A stretch of DNA of 64,000 nt from Nitratireductor alexandrii. Its GTDB lineage: Bacteria; Pseudomonadota; Alphaproteobacteria; Rhizobiales; Rhizobiaceae. Shown here one piece after another: positions 26,504-36,425 of this stretch (its first letter is position 1; the number at the start of each line of letters is the position of its first letter). The DNA lies in contig NZ_RBVY01000006.1 of the NCBI RefSeq assembly GCF_004000215.1, positions 9,910 through 73,909 of the forward strand, given 5' to 3'. Below the pieces are notes generated by a model. The model had not been told where the DNA came from. It did no database searches and saw only the letters and a list, made by a program, of their open reading frames with translations. Both the position numbers and the translations under genes were made by a program.

Positions 26504-27334
26504 CTAGCCGTTTTCCTTGGCGGCCCAGGCCGACGCCACTTCCGCGCCGGTCGCGAACCACACATCAGGAAAGCGGCGCACGAAGGCGATGAACTCGCGC
26601 AGCATGGCGAGCCGCGACGGCCTGCCGATGATCTGCGGATGCGTGACGACGTTGACCAGCCCGCCCCAGCGGTAGATTTCCGTGAATTCCTGTTTCCACA
26701 CATTCAGGATGTGGTCGTTGGTGTGGATCGGGCGCGGCGACTGGATGGCGAACAGCGCGAAGGGCGCATCGTCCATGCTCCAGTGCCAGGGCAGTTCGAC
26801 CGGACCGGGCGTGCCGTCTTCCAAAACATGCCGGTAGGGACTGACCTGGTCCATCAGCGAACTGTCGTATTCAAAGCCGTATTCGTGCAGCAGGCCGATC
26901 ATGTTCTGCGAGGTTTCGCCGGCCGGCGAACGATATCCTTTCGGCTTGACGCCGACCGTTGTCCTCAGCGCCTCGAGGCCCTTTTCAAGCGCTTCGCGCT
27001 CCTTGTCGGGGAAATCCGGATCGATCCATTCGTGCAGATAGCCGTGATGGCCGATCTCGTGGCCGGCGGCGGCGATCGCGTCCATGCGGTCGCGATATTT
27101 TTCGGCCGTCCAGCCAGGCACGAAGAACGTGCCCTTCAGGCTCTCCTCGCGCATCAGCTCGAGTATTTTGGGCACGCCGGTCTTGGCTCCGTAAATGCCC
27201 TGGGAAAGCACGCCCGGGCGCCGGGCATTGTCGGGATTGCGCGACAGCCACAGCGTCTCGGCGTCGAAGTCGAAGGTCAGCATCACGGCGCAGCGCGCAC
27301 CGTTCGGCCATTCGATAGGGCTCATGTCGTCCAC
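26504..27334 (-). CDS. Polysaccharide deacetylase-family hydrolase (NodB fold, PuuE-like)
   Basis: A 276-residue cytoplasmic NodB-fold enzyme with no signal peptide. LTFDFDAETLW supplies the catalytic and metal aspartates, GHEIGHHGYLHEW the metal-binding H-x3-H, and GYRSPAGETS the arginine/proline motif. Lack of a signal peptide and location among amidases favour a role on a small imported N-acyl or ring amide compound, as in PuuE allantoinase and peptidoglycan-amide relatives, rather than on a polymer. It sits between the C45 gene and livH in the operon. The exact reaction is not evident. Confidence 0.88.
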   Translation of the reverse strand: MDDMSPIEWPNGARCAVMLTFDFDAETLWLSRNPDNARRPGVLSQGIYGAKTGVPKILELMREESLKGTFFVPGWTAEKYRDRMDAIAAAGHEIGHHGYLHEWIDPDFPDKEREALEKGLEALRTTVGVKPKGYRSPAGETSQNMIGLLHEYGFEYDSSLMDQVSPYRHVLEDGTPGPVELPWHWSMDDAPFALFAIQSPRPIHTNDHILNVWKQEFTEIYRWGGLVNVVTHPQIIGRPSRLAMLREFIAFVRRFPDVWFATGAEVASAWAAKENG

Positions 27335-27346
27335 GGCAAGATCTCC

Positions 27347-28492
27347 TCAGGCATCATCGCAACGGCGCTCATCGGTATCGAGCGGAAAGGCCTGGAACGG
27401 GGCCTCGCAGGGCGGGCCGTCGGTCGCGTAGAGAATGCGCTCGTCCAGGTCGAGAACAATGGCCGCCACCGTGATGACGCGCTTTTCGGGCCGCAGCAGC
27501 GGGTCGGCGTGGCGGCAGATCGCGGCCGGCGCGGAAAAATGATCGCGCATCACCTCTTCGAGCGCCGGGCGATCGATCCGGCCGAGATGGCGCCGCAGGA
27601 GGCGCTCGGCGCGCGGCCCGCGATAGAGCGTGTTCGGGGCGATCCGCTCCATCTGCGAGATCGTTCGCGTCTCCTTCACCAGATGGTTGGCGTGCACGAC
27701 AAGCCCGTCGGCCGGCGACAGGTAGGCGCAATGCTCGGGCGTGGCCTCGATATCGAGAATCTCGCCGTCGCTGTGGCCGATCAAGAAATTGCTCGAGGCG
27801 GTGCGGTCGGTCTCCACGACCGGCGCCAGCGCCTGGTCGAAACGCCAGGCGTCGAGAATCTCCTTGCAGCGCACGTGAAAAGGTTTGCGCATGCCGGTCG
27901 TGCCGTCTCGAGGCGTCACCAGCCCGTTGACGCACAGGCCGATGCCGGCCGCGTTGACGCCCATCTTCGATCCGACGATGCCGGCCTCGCTGAAACCGAC
28001 GAAATCGGGCTTGCCGTCCTCCGGCCGGGACGCGCGCCGGACACGCTGCACGAAGGTGCGTCCGCGCACATTGGCCAGCCAGTCCCAGTTCTGCGCCAAC
28101 ATTGTATGCCCGTCGGCGGTCGCTTCGGGCAACATGCCGAAGGACGTGCAACCTTCCTGCTCGAGGCGCCCATTGGCGGCTTTCGCCTCGGTGCCGAAGG
28201 CGAGATAGGTGATTTCGTAGCGCGCGTTCAGCATGGCGATCTCGGTCGCCGACAGGCCCGACGCCGCCGCGATCGCGCCCATCTCCTCGCCATATTCGCC
28301 ATTGTCGGCAACGATGAACGCGAGCCAGGCCTCGCTCTGCTCCAGGATCGTCGCGCGCGTGGCGCCGGCCGCTTCGAAGCGGGCGAGATAGGTCGCCACG
28401 TTGTCGCGGATGGCGCCGGCCAGCGTGGCGCCGTGGATGCGGCCGCGCTCGCGCGGGTCCGCGCCGAGTTCCAGAAGCGGGAGGTCTGCCAT
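27347..28492 (-). CDS. C45-family autoproteolytic acyltransferase/hydrolase
   Basis: A protein of 381 residues resembling acyl-CoA:6-aminopenicillanic acid acyltransferase (peptidase C45, Ntn-hydrolase fold). The self-cleavage nucleophile is probably C115 in EGCTSFGML, followed by GHTMLAQNWDW, typical of the family; cleavage would give an alpha chain of about 114 residues and a beta chain that starts with the cysteine. Relatives transfer or remove acyl groups on amino-acid-derived amides. The ATG at 28,492 is chosen because MADLPLLEL starts the recognisable domain. It lies within an operon with M20 and NodB-fold hydrolases. Confidence 0.9.
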   Translation of the reverse strand: MADLPLLELGADPRERGRIHGATLAGAIRDNVATYLARFEAAGATRATILEQSEAWLAFIVADNGEYGEEMGAIAAASGLSATEIAMLNARYEITYLAFGTEAKAANGRLEQEGCTSFGMLPEATADGHTMLAQNWDWLANVRGRTFVQRVRRASRPEDGKPDFVGFSEAGIVGSKMGVNAAGIGLCVNGLVTPRDGTTGMRKPFHVRCKEILDAWRFDQALAPVVETDRTASSNFLIGHSDGEILDIEATPEHCAYLSPADGLVVHANHLVKETRTISQMERIAPNTLYRGPRAERLLRRHLGRIDRPALEEVMRDHFSAPAAICRHADPLLRPEKRVITVAAIVLDLDERILYATDGPPCEAPFQAFPLDTDERRCDDA

Positions 28493-28577
28493 ATTATGCT
28501 CGTCGACTAGCGAAACAGGATCGCGGCGGCCGGAAAGCCGGGGGCATGCCGGACGCCGCGTTCGTTGCAGCGCGCGG

Positions 28578-29801
28578 TCAGGCGCGCTCCTGCCATGTCG
28601 GGGCGGGATAGACGGGCTTGGCCGAGGCGCCGTCCGGCGGCGCCACCACCTCCATCTCGCCATTCTGGCGCTGGATCAAAAGCGGGCCGAGCAGGTCGGG
28701 ATCGCCGTCGCCGTCCTGCGTAAAGCGCACGCGCCCGTAGAAGCACTCGAAATCGAGCGCATCCAGCCCATCGCGCACGGCATCGAGATCGAGCGAACCG
28801 GCCTGCTTGGCCGCCTCGACATAGGCCACGATACAGGCCGCGCCGCTGGCCATGTGATAGGTCAGATCCCGGTCGAAATTGGCACGGAAATATTTGGCGA
28901 AATCGGCCGCCGACCCGAAATAGCTGCCCGAATAGGGCGCGCGCTCGGACCAGTAGGCCTGGGTGACGACACCGTTTGCGTAATTGCCCAGCGCGTCGCG
29001 GAACGCCGCCGTCTGCGGGCCGAGCGTCTGGTAGAGCATCGGCACGTTGGTCTCGGTGGAGACCATCTGGCGGGCGATCAGGATCGAAGTCTGGTCATGG
29101 GTGGTGCAGACCAGAATGTCCGGCGCGCTCTCGCGGATCGTGGTGAGCACGTTCGACACGTCGCTGACGCCGGCTGGCAAGGCGATATAGTCGACCACCT
29201 CGATGCCGGCCTGCTCGATGGTCTGGCGCGCGCCCTTGGCCTGGAATTCCGAGAAGGCATCGTTGGTGTAGATGATCGACACCGTCTTCACCGCCGGGTC
29301 GAGGCTGGTGAACATGTTGACCGACGATACGAATTGCTGCGAGGCGCGCGGGAAGATGCCGAACACGCGCTTGCGGCCCTGGGTGAAGATCAGGTCGGAC
29401 CCGCCGCCGGCCTGCACCATGATGCGGCCGGCCGCTTCGGTGATGGAACAGGTGGGCAGCACGATGTTGGAGCCGAACGAGCCCAGGAAGAAGCTGATGC
29501 CTTCATCGACCTGGCGCTGAATCAGCGTGGTGGCGCGCGCCGGATCGGACGCGTCGTCGAAAATGTTGAGATCGAGCTGATAGCTCTGCCCGCCGATCTC
29601 GGCGCCACCCATTTCCTCGTTGATGTATTTGACCGCGCACTGGTAGCCCTGGAGCACGTTCTGGCCGGTTTCCGCGGCGGCGCCCGTCATCGGCACCGAT
29701 CCGCCGAAGGTGATGGTGTTGTCCTGGCCGAAAGCCAGTTTCGGCATCGCGCCGGCAGCGAGCGCGGCGGTCGTCGCTTGCAGGAAGGTGCGTCTTCTCA
29801 T
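28578..29801 (-). CDS. LIV-type ABC transporter substrate-binding protein, Tat-type signal
   Basis: A 407-residue periplasmic binding protein. The N-terminus MRRRTFLQATTAALAAGA fits a twin-arginine export signal (RRTFLQ), with cleavage near FGQ. The mature part starts NTITFGGSVPMTGAAAETGQ, the family's opening, and contains the ATTLIQRQVDEGISFFLG stretch typical of LIV-type proteins. Export in folded form via Tat is common for this subgroup in alphaproteobacteria. It lies between livF and the C45 gene and defines the ligand of the second LIV importer, which is not known. Confidence 0.93.
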   Translation of the reverse strand: MRRRTFLQATTAALAAGAMPKLAFGQDNTITFGGSVPMTGAAAETGQNVLQGYQCAVKYINEEMGGAEIGGQSYQLDLNIFDDASDPARATTLIQRQVDEGISFFLGSFGSNIVLPTCSITEAAGRIMVQAGGGSDLIFTQGRKRVFGIFPRASQQFVSSVNMFTSLDPAVKTVSIIYTNDAFSEFQAKGARQTIEQAGIEVVDYIALPAGVSDVSNVLTTIRESAPDILVCTTHDQTSILIARQMVSTETNVPMLYQTLGPQTAAFRDALGNYANGVVTQAYWSERAPYSGSYFGSAADFAKYFRANFDRDLTYHMASGAACIVAYVEAAKQAGSLDLDAVRDGLDALDFECFYGRVRFTQDGDGDPDLLGPLLIQRQNGEMEVVAPPDGASAKPVYPAPTWQERA

Positions 29802-29830
29802 CTTTCGTCTCCCATTTTGAAATCCGGCAT

Positions 29831-30589
<759 letters not shown>

Positions 30590-30601
30590 GCGACTTCCCT
30601 T

Positions 30602-30625
30602 TTTGCGTATTGCTAAGCGATACGG
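30602..30625. promoter_or_regulatory. Candidate IclR operator upstream of the livF operon
   Basis: TTTGCGTATTGCT (30,602-30,614) is followed by AGCGATACGG (30,616-30,625), forming an imperfect inverted repeat around CGTAT/ATACG. The left arm in reverse complement matches 12 of 13 bases of AGCGATACGCAAA upstream of the M20 gene at 31,670. It lies just upstream of the livF start and downstream of the iclR stop. Confidence 0.5.
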
Positions 30626-30725
30626 TCGAACTGTATTTGACAATTTACGGACCTGCCGTCCGATTTGTCAAGCGAGCGGGCGTTCGAGCGGGAATATGGC
30701 GTCGCGGCGGAGGCGGGCGACCGAC

Positions 30726-31535
30726 TCAGGAAGGGCGCAGTCCGGCCGCCGCCGCGGTGACCAGCGGGCCGGCGCGCGCGACGAATTCATCCGGCTGCCA
30801 CTCGGCCAGGGAAGCGGCCACATGAATCGCGCCCACGGGATGGCCGGCTTCGTCGAGCACGGCCGCCGCCACGGCGATTTCGCCGACCAGAACCTCTTCG
30901 ATCGCCAGCGAATAGCCGGTTTCGCGCACCTGGACGATCCGCTCCATGATCTGGTCGATCTCCACGGTGGTGCGCGGCGTCAACTTGCGCCTCTGCGAGC
31001 GCTGGAGGATGTCGAGAACGTCTTCCTCCGGAAGGTGGCTAAGGACGGCACGCCCCCCCGACGTGCAGTAGGTCGGCACGCGCCGCCCGATCAGATGGGC
31101 GTAGAATGTGTCGCGCTTGCTTTGCATGCGCACGACGTAAAGCATCGTCAGATCGTCGAAGAGGCTGAGATCGACGCGTTCCTTGATGGTCCTGCGCAGG
31201 TCGGCCAGAATGGGGATGGCCCGATTGATGAGCGGATTGGACCTCAAATAATCGAACGAGCGGTCCAGGATGCGCCGGCTCGGCGCGACGCCGGCAGCCG
31301 TCTTTTCCAGATAACCGATCGAGACCAGCGTATGCACCAGGCGCTGGGCCGCGCTTTTGTCGAGCCCGCTTGCCGCCGCGATTTCAGCAAGCGACATCGC
31401 CGTCGGCCGGTCGGCGAAGGCCTCGAGCACGCGGAACCCTCGCGCCAGCGCCTCCACGAACAATCGGTCGGGCTTTGGGGCGGCGCCGTCCGGTGGCGTC
31501 GATCCTCTCGGGGGGCGTGGTCTTGCTGCTGCCAC
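30726..31535 (-). CDS. IclR family transcriptional regulator
   Basis: A protein of about 269 residues, normal for IclR. The N-terminal winged HTH (FVEALARGFRVLEAFADRP, then SLAEIAAASGLDKSAAQRLVHTL, quoted in part) precedes the effector domain with YCTSGGRAVLSHLP. The first is a typical IclR core. I prefer the GTG at 31,535, with GAGAGGA a few bases upstream; the longer frame back to 31,649 would run under the divergent M20 promoter. It is positioned to control both the divergent M20 gene and the downstream livF operon, whose promoters share a motif. Confidence 0.92.
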   Translation of the reverse strand: MAAARPRPPRGSTPPDGAAPKPDRLFVEALARGFRVLEAFADRPTAMSLAEIAAASGLDKSAAQRLVHTLVSIGYLEKTAAGVAPSRRILDRSFDYLRSNPLINRAIPILADLRRTIKERVDLSLFDDLTMLYVVRMQSKRDTFYAHLIGRRVPTYCTSGGRAVLSHLPEEDVLDILQRSQRRKLTPRTTVEIDQIMERIVQVRETGYSLAIEEVLVGEIAVAAAVLDEAGHPVGAIHVAASLAEWQPDEFVARAGPLVTAAAAGLRPS

Positions 31536-31654
31536 AACGTCCTCTCTGTGCGGGTGTTCGGGCGATTTGCGGATGTAGCGTGATCCTGTTTCGGGATGGT
31601 TTGACCGCCGCGAAAATCTCGATTTATGATAGCGTCGATTTAAACACATTGCAG

Positions 31655-31667
31655 AGCGATACGCAAA
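31655..31667. promoter_or_regulatory. Candidate IclR half-site at the M20 promoter
   Basis: AGCGATACGCAAA lies immediately upstream of the ATG at 31,670 and matches 12 of 13 bases of a site upstream of livF in reverse orientation. Being almost on the start codon it would act as a roadblock or block ribosome access. This reading is based on the shared motif alone. Confidence 0.45.
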
Positions 31668-31669
31668 CG

Positions 31670-32833
31670 ATGCATGCTAATGATTTCGCTGGTCTCGATG
31701 TCACGAAACTCGGGTTCGACAGCGGCCGGATGGCGGCCGGCCTGCGCGCCTGGGTCGAGACGGAAAGCCCGACCTACGAGCGCGACGCCGTGAACCGGAT
31801 GATGGACCTCGCCGCCCACGATCTGGCGCTCCTGGGCGCGGTCGTCCAGCGCATTCCGGGAACGCGCGGCTTCGGCGACTGCGTCAAGGCCAGCTTTCCG
31901 CATTCCCGGGCCGGACAGCCCGGCATCCTGGTCTTGGGACACTTGGACACCGTTCATCCTCTCGGCACGATCGAGCATTTCGCCTGGCGCGAGCAGGACG
32001 GGCGCTGCTACGGACCCGGCGTGCTCGACATGAAGGCGGGCAACTATCTGGCGCTCGAGGCAATCGGCCAATTGATGCGCATCGGCCACCAGACGCCGCT
32101 GCCCGTCACCGTGTTGTTCACCAGCGACGAGGAGGTGGGCAGCCCGAGCACCCGCGCGCTGATCGAAGCCGAGGCGGCCAGGCACCGCTACGTGCTGGTG
32201 CCCGAACCGGCGCGCCGCAACGGCGGCGTCGTGACCGGCCGCTACGCGATCGCCCGCTTCGATATCGAGACGCGCGGCCGGCCGAGCCATGCGGGACTGC
32301 GGCTCGGCGAAGGTGTATCGGCGATCCGCGAGATGGCGCACCAGATCATCGCCGTGGAAGCGATGACAGATGCCGAAACCGGCTACAGCGTCGGTGTCGT
32401 CCAGGGCGGCCGCTGGTCGAACTGCGTGTCGACGACCTGCAAGGCCAAGGCGCTGGTATCGGCCACCACCGACGAGAAACTGGCCGAAGCAATCGCCCGG
32501 ATGGAGAGCCTGAAGCCGGTCGGCGGGGACGCCCAGGTGATCGTCAGACGCGACGTCGTAAGGCCTGTATGGACCGCAAGCCCGGCCTCATGGTCGCTTT
32601 ACGAACATGCGGCGCGTCTGGCGCAGGCAATCGGCCTGGAGATTCCGCATCAGGATTCGGGCGGCGGTTCGGACGGCAATTTCACCGGCGCGATGGCCAT
32701 CGCCACCCTCGACGGGCTCGGCGCGCGCGGAGACGGCCCTCACACGCTGGAAGAATATATCGTGACGGAAAGCCTGGCCGAAAGGGCGCGCCTGGTCGCC
32801 GCCCTTCTGGCAACGCTGGACGGCTCGGTCTGA
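31670..32833 (+). CDS. M20 family metallopeptidase (carboxypeptidase G2-like), second copy
   Basis: A 387-residue zinc amidase with LGHLDTVHPLG (HxD), GPGVLDMKAGNY, SDEEVGSPSTR and RPSHAG (dimer-domain histidine), the same layout as the M20 enzyme at 22,668. The N-terminal METESPTYERDAVNRMMDL-like segment (VETESPTYERDAVNRMM) shows it is a close relative. It is divergent from the IclR gene. A clear Shine-Dalgarno sequence is not seen close to the ATG; the sequence before it (AGCGATACGCAAACG) is the shared operator motif. It should remove an amino acid, possibly glutamate-like, from an N-acyl conjugate. Confidence 0.92.
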   Translation: MHANDFAGLDVTKLGFDSGRMAAGLRAWVETESPTYERDAVNRMMDLAAHDLALLGAVVQRIPGTRGFGDCVKASFPHSRAGQPGILVLGHLDTVHPLGTIEHFAWREQDGRCYGPGVLDMKAGNYLALEAIGQLMRIGHQTPLPVTVLFTSDEEVGSPSTRALIEAEAARHRYVLVPEPARRNGGVVTGRYAIARFDIETRGRPSHAGLRLGEGVSAIREMAHQIIAVEAMTDAETGYSVGVVQGGRWSNCVSTTCKAKALVSATTDEKLAEAIARMESLKPVGGDAQVIVRRDVVRPVWTASPASWSLYEHAARLAQAIGLEIPHQDSGGGSDGNFTGAMAIATLDGLGARGDGPHTLEEYIVTESLAERARLVAALLATLDGSV

Positions 32834-32853
32834 AACCTGAAACGGCACAGGTT
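32834..32853. terminator. Small hairpin between convergent genes
   Basis: AACCTG and CAGGTT pair across an 8-base loop in the 40-bp gap between the M20 gene and the PHP-domain gene. It could serve as a weak terminator in both directions, but the stem is short and there is no T run. Confidence 0.25.
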
Positions 32854-32873
32854 ACGGCCGCAGGCGAACGGCG

Positions 32874-34424
32874 TTATCGGCAAAAAACCGGGCTCGTCCA
32901 GGCCGATTGGCCGTTGGCCTGGCGCATACGCGCCATCACCCATTCCCCGCGCCGCAGCGCGCCGAGCCGCACCGTGCCCGTCCATTGCCATTGCTGTGGC
33001 CTGGGCAGTGGGTGAAACCGGAACGCGGGCGAATCGATCGGGCCGATATTGCCCGACACGGCCCCTTTCAAAAGACGATCGACATCGACCGACACATGCT
33101 CGCCGGACAGTTCGGCGACGATCCGCGCGCCCGGCCGCAACCGCACCCGCGCCGCGATCGCCTGCGTGGTGGCGGTGAAATTGTTCGGATTGGCATGGGC
33201 GCGCAGCGAAAAGGCAACCGCGCTACCGTCGTGAACAATCCGGCTTTCGTGCGGCACCGGTGCGCGCGCCTCAAGCGGCGAAACGATCTCGGGACCGCGC
33301 AGGCGCGGTTCGACGGCCAGGATCTCGCCGTTTTCGAGCTTGAGAACGCCGTCCCAGTCGTGATGGCTGCCGCGGGCGCCCCAGCCCAGTTCGAGCACGA
33401 GCAGTGTCTCCAGCGCGTCCGGGTCGCTCGTCACGGCCGATGGACGCAGCGCCGGCGTGATCCGCTCGAAGAGCGCGCCGTTCCTGACGATGTCGATCTG
33501 GTCGATGAAGCTGCCGCCGACCGCCTCGATCGCCATGTCCGCCTGGCTTGCCGGCGCCACGACGTCGCCCTGGATCGCGCCGCCGATCGACAAGAACAAA
33601 TGCGCGTTGTCGCCGGTCAGCGCGTTGGTGCGGCGCGAAAACAGGCTTTGCCACAGCGCCTCGGGACTGTTTTCGGCCACGTAGACGGCCGAGCGTCCAT
33701 GGCCATACGAGCCCGGAAAGCCGCTATGGTGGTCGGTATTGCCGAGCACGCCGAACAGATGGCCGTCATTGAGGCCGGCATGGACCGTGTTGACGCCGTC
33801 GCACGGTCCCATCGAATGCAGGAACGGCCGGTCGGTCAGCGATGTCTCCGCGCAACCGTGCATGGAGATCATTTCTAACACAGGCGACAGATCCTGCTCG
33901 AAGCTCGACCAGTTGATGCCCCGCGCACCGGTCCGGTAGCCGATATGGTGCGGAAAGGCGAAGGCGCGCGTGCCGTATCGGCCGCGCAGTCGCTCCAGCA
34001 GCGTATGCGGATCGTCGGCCTTGAGAATCTCGCGCTGGTCGAGATCGCGCAGCACGATCGTGTAGTCGCCATGCGCGCAAGAATGGATCTCGTAGCCTGG
34101 AAACACGGTGAAGCGGCCGGGATCGTGGAACGCGGCCAGCGTGTCGAAATGGGCCGGCCAGGTCCGCTCGAGCCGCGAAAACCCCTTGACGTGGAAATCG
34201 ACGATATGAGCGACGCGCGGGTCGTCGACCGGCATGTCGGGCCAGTAGGCGTGGCCGGTGATGGAGACGAAGTCGAGCTGTCTGCGGGCGTTCTCCAGCG
34301 CCGCCTCGAGCTCGCCGTGCCCGTAGGACAGATTGCAGTGATTGTGCAGATCGCCATAAAGCGGGCGCAGGCCGGCGGCAGCGGCGAGCGGCATCAGACG
34401 TTCTGGGAGCGGTTGTGTCGGCAA
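32874..34424 (-). CDS. PHP-domain / DUF3604-like metal-dependent phosphoesterase
   Basis: A 516-residue protein. The PHP metal motifs start with GDLHNHCNLSYGHG (HxH), continue with SITGHAYW and PGYEIHS, and end with NTDHHSGFPGSYG, consistent with a trinuclear metal site. The C-terminal roughly 200 residues look like a beta-sandwich, as in DUF3604 proteins. PHP enzymes hydrolyse phosphoesters, and relatives act on sugar or phosphonate intermediates. No signal peptide is seen, so it acts in the cytoplasm. It is the last gene of a nine-gene operon that includes a glucokinase, so a phosphorylated sugar is a plausible substrate. The function is not established. Confidence 0.75.
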   Translation of the reverse strand: MPTQPLPERLMPLAAAAGLRPLYGDLHNHCNLSYGHGELEAALENARRQLDFVSITGHAYWPDMPVDDPRVAHIVDFHVKGFSRLERTWPAHFDTLAAFHDPGRFTVFPGYEIHSCAHGDYTIVLRDLDQREILKADDPHTLLERLRGRYGTRAFAFPHHIGYRTGARGINWSSFEQDLSPVLEMISMHGCAETSLTDRPFLHSMGPCDGVNTVHAGLNDGHLFGVLGNTDHHSGFPGSYGHGRSAVYVAENSPEALWQSLFSRRTNALTGDNAHLFLSIGGAIQGDVVAPASQADMAIEAVGGSFIDQIDIVRNGALFERITPALRPSAVTSDPDALETLLVLELGWGARGSHHDWDGVLKLENGEILAVEPRLRGPEIVSPLEARAPVPHESRIVHDGSAVAFSLRAHANPNNFTATTQAIAARVRLRPGARIVAELSGEHVSVDVDRLLKGAVSGNIGPIDSPAFRFHPLPRPQQWQWTGTVRLGALRRGEWVMARMRQANGQSAWTSPVFCR

Positions 34425-34440
34425 GACGATCCTCCGCCGG

Positions 34441-35421
34441 TCAGGTCGGTCCGGCGGCGCGACCGCCGCAGACCGTGTTGCAGGGAAGGTCGGGCCAGGC
34501 GAGACAGCCGACGAGGGCGGCGCTTTGGTCCATCACCAGGTCGAGCGTGAACCCCCGCATCAACTCGCGCATCCGCCCCTTGGCCAGGAAGGCACGCGCG
34601 AACGGGCTGTCGGGGCCCTGGATGAATGGCGCCAGCGCGCCTGTCACGCCACCTGTCAAATAGATGCCGCCGCGCGGCAGGAAGGTGAGCGCCAGATCGC
34701 CGGCCGTCCGCCCGAGCATGCCGGCGAGCGTGCCGCAGGCGAGAACCGCGTCGGCGTCGCGACCGGCCGCGCCTTCGGCCGTCACCGCCGCCGCATCGCC
34801 GAGCGCCGCCGCCCGGCCGGAGCGGTCGCATGCCACCCGGTAGAGCGCGACGAGTCCGGAGCCCGACAACACACGATCGAGCGAGCAGCGGCCGAAGCGG
34901 CCGGCGAAATGGTCGCGCAACGCCGTCTCAAGTCCCGGCTCGGGCGCAAAACCGGTGTGGCCGATCTCGGCGGCGAGCACATGGCCGCCCTCGATCAGCG
35001 CGCTGGCATTGAAGCCGGTGCCGGCGCCGAGCACCAGCTTGACGCCCCGCCCCGCCGCGCCCGGCAGGACCGGCCTTGTGACCAACGCCTCGGCCCGCGA
35101 CAAGGCCGCTCCGAGCGCGACGAAATCGTTGATCAGCACGACGTCGCCAGTGCCGGCGATTTCGGCGATTTCGGCACGCGCGATCGTCCAGTTGCGATTG
35201 GTCAGACAGATCGTGTCACCATCGATCGGGGCGGCCAGCGCCACGACGGCGCGCTCGACCCGACCCACCCGGACCTGGCCGAAATAGTGTTTCAGCGCCG
35301 TGCCGAAATCGGAAAATCGCTCGTTGGGAAACTGTACGACCGTTTCGGGGTCGAGGCGCCCGTCGACACCGAGCCCGAAGCGCACATTCGTCCCGCCGAG
35401 ATCGCAGGCCAGCGCCCTCAT
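34441..35421 (-). CDS. glk: Glucokinase (Glk family, COG0837-type)
   Basis: A 326-residue sugar kinase. The phosphate-binding ACDLGGTNVRFG at the N-terminus, LINDFVALG and LGAGTGFNAS mid-sequence, AEIGHTGFAP and YLTGGVTGAL near the C-terminus match bacterial Glk rather than ROK proteins, as it lacks the ROK zinc motif. It would phosphorylate glucose or a related sugar or amino sugar at C6. Its stop is 17 bp from the PHP gene start and its ATG overlaps the SIS gene stop. That it belongs to a dedicated operon rather than to central metabolism suggests a modified hexose as substrate. Confidence 0.9.
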   Translation of the reverse strand: MRALACDLGGTNVRFGLGVDGRLDPETVVQFPNERFSDFGTALKHYFGQVRVGRVERAVVALAAPIDGDTICLTNRNWTIARAEIAEIAGTGDVVLINDFVALGAALSRAEALVTRPVLPGAAGRGVKLVLGAGTGFNASALIEGGHVLAAEIGHTGFAPEPGLETALRDHFAGRFGRCSLDRVLSGSGLVALYRVACDRSGRAAALGDAAAVTAEGAAGRDADAVLACGTLAGMLGRTAGDLALTFLPRGGIYLTGGVTGALAPFIQGPDSPFARAFLAKGRMRELMRGFTLDLVMDQSAALVGCLAWPDLPCNTVCGGRAAGPT

Positions 35422-36425
35422 GTCGTCACCGTCACCTTGGCGAGCCGGGCCGGCCGGTCGGGATCGCGCCCCAGCAGCAGCGACAATTGCTCGGCGAACC
35501 GGTAAAAACTCACCACTTGGCAGATCGGGTCGAGCAGCACGTGACCGGCTTCGACCGTCGGCAGCGTCTCGCGCGGTCCGGCGACGAACACGGCGGCACC
35601 GGCCTGGTGCAAGGCGCGCGTCGCCTCGCCGATGCCGGCGGCGGACCGGTCGCGGGCCGCAAACACCAGCGCGGTAAGATCGTCTCCCGCCAGCTCGATC
35701 GGCCCGTGGCGCAACTCGGCCGCACTATAGGCCTCGGCATGCAGCCGGCAGGTTTCCTTGAGCTTGAGCGCGGCCTCGCAGGCGACCGCGAAGCCTGGCC
35801 CCCGCGCCACGATGTAAAGACTGCCGCCGGCCGCAAACGGCGCCATCGCCGCCGTCCAGTCCGTTGCCGCGGCCTCGGCAAGCCTGGCCGGCAGACCGCG
35901 GATGGCGGCGGCGAGATCGACATCGTCGAGCCAGCCGGCGACGAGCGCGGCCAGCGCGACCAGCGAGGACACGAAGGTTTTTGTGGCCGCAACCGCGCGT
36001 TCCTCGCCCGCATGCAGCGCCAGGCAGATTTCCGCCTGTCGGGCCAGCGTCGACCGTGCCGTGTTGGTGAGAGCGAGCGTCGGCGCCCCGCCAGCGCGCG
36101 CGGCGCGCTGCAAGGCGACAATGTCAGCGCTGGCGCCCGATTGCGAAATGCTGACGAGCGGCACATTGGCCATTTTCAACGGCGTCTCGTAGATCGAGGC
36201 GACCGAGGGGCCCATCGAACCGACCGGAATGCCGATCCTCGTCTCGACCAGATATTTGAAATAGGTCGCCGCGTGATCGGAACTGCCGCGCGCGCAGGTG
36301 ACGACACAGGCTGGCGCGCGCCGGCCGAGCATGCGGCCGGCCTCCAGATAGTGGTCCATCGCCAGGGCGAGCTGGCGCTCGACCACGTCGGGCACGGCGC
36401 TGATTTCGCGCGCCATCCAGGTCAC
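35418..36425 (-). CDS. Double SIS-domain protein (GlmS isomerase/NagB-II-like)
   Basis: A 335-residue protein with two SIS domains: CARGSSDHAATYFKYL and SISQSGASADIVAL in the first, and a second domain around RGPGFAVACEAALKLKETC with EAYSAAELRHGP, the latter a hallmark of the GlmS isomerase half. It lacks the glutaminase domain, so it is more like the NagB-II/AgaS deaminase-isomerases, which convert amino-sugar phosphates to keto sugars with release of ammonia. It overlaps the flanking genes by four bases at each end. With the kinase downstream it points to an amino sugar or a keto-sugar phosphate. Confidence 0.9.
   Translation of the reverse strand: MTWMAREISAVPDVVERQLALAMDHYLEAGRMLGRRAPACVVTCARGSSDHAATYFKYLVETRIGIPVGSMGPSVASIYETPLKMANVPLVSISQSGASADIVALQRAARAGGAPTLALTNTARSTLARQAEICLALHAGEERAVAATKTFVSSLVALAALVAGWLDDVDLAAAIRGLPARLAEAAATDWTAAMAPFAAGGSLYIVARGPGFAVACEAALKLKETCRLHAEAYSAAELRHGPIELAGDDLTALVFAARDRSAAGIGEATRALHQAGAAVFVAGPRETLPTVEAGHVLLDPICQVVSFYRFAEQLSLLLGRDPDRPARLAKVTVTT

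Noticed and set aside
25718-28510. 930-codon plus-strand open frame across the livH, deacetylase and C45 genes
   Set aside because: Long only because the minus-strand codon usage avoids stops on the other strand; composition is arginine/histidine/glutamine-rich and no domain is visible.
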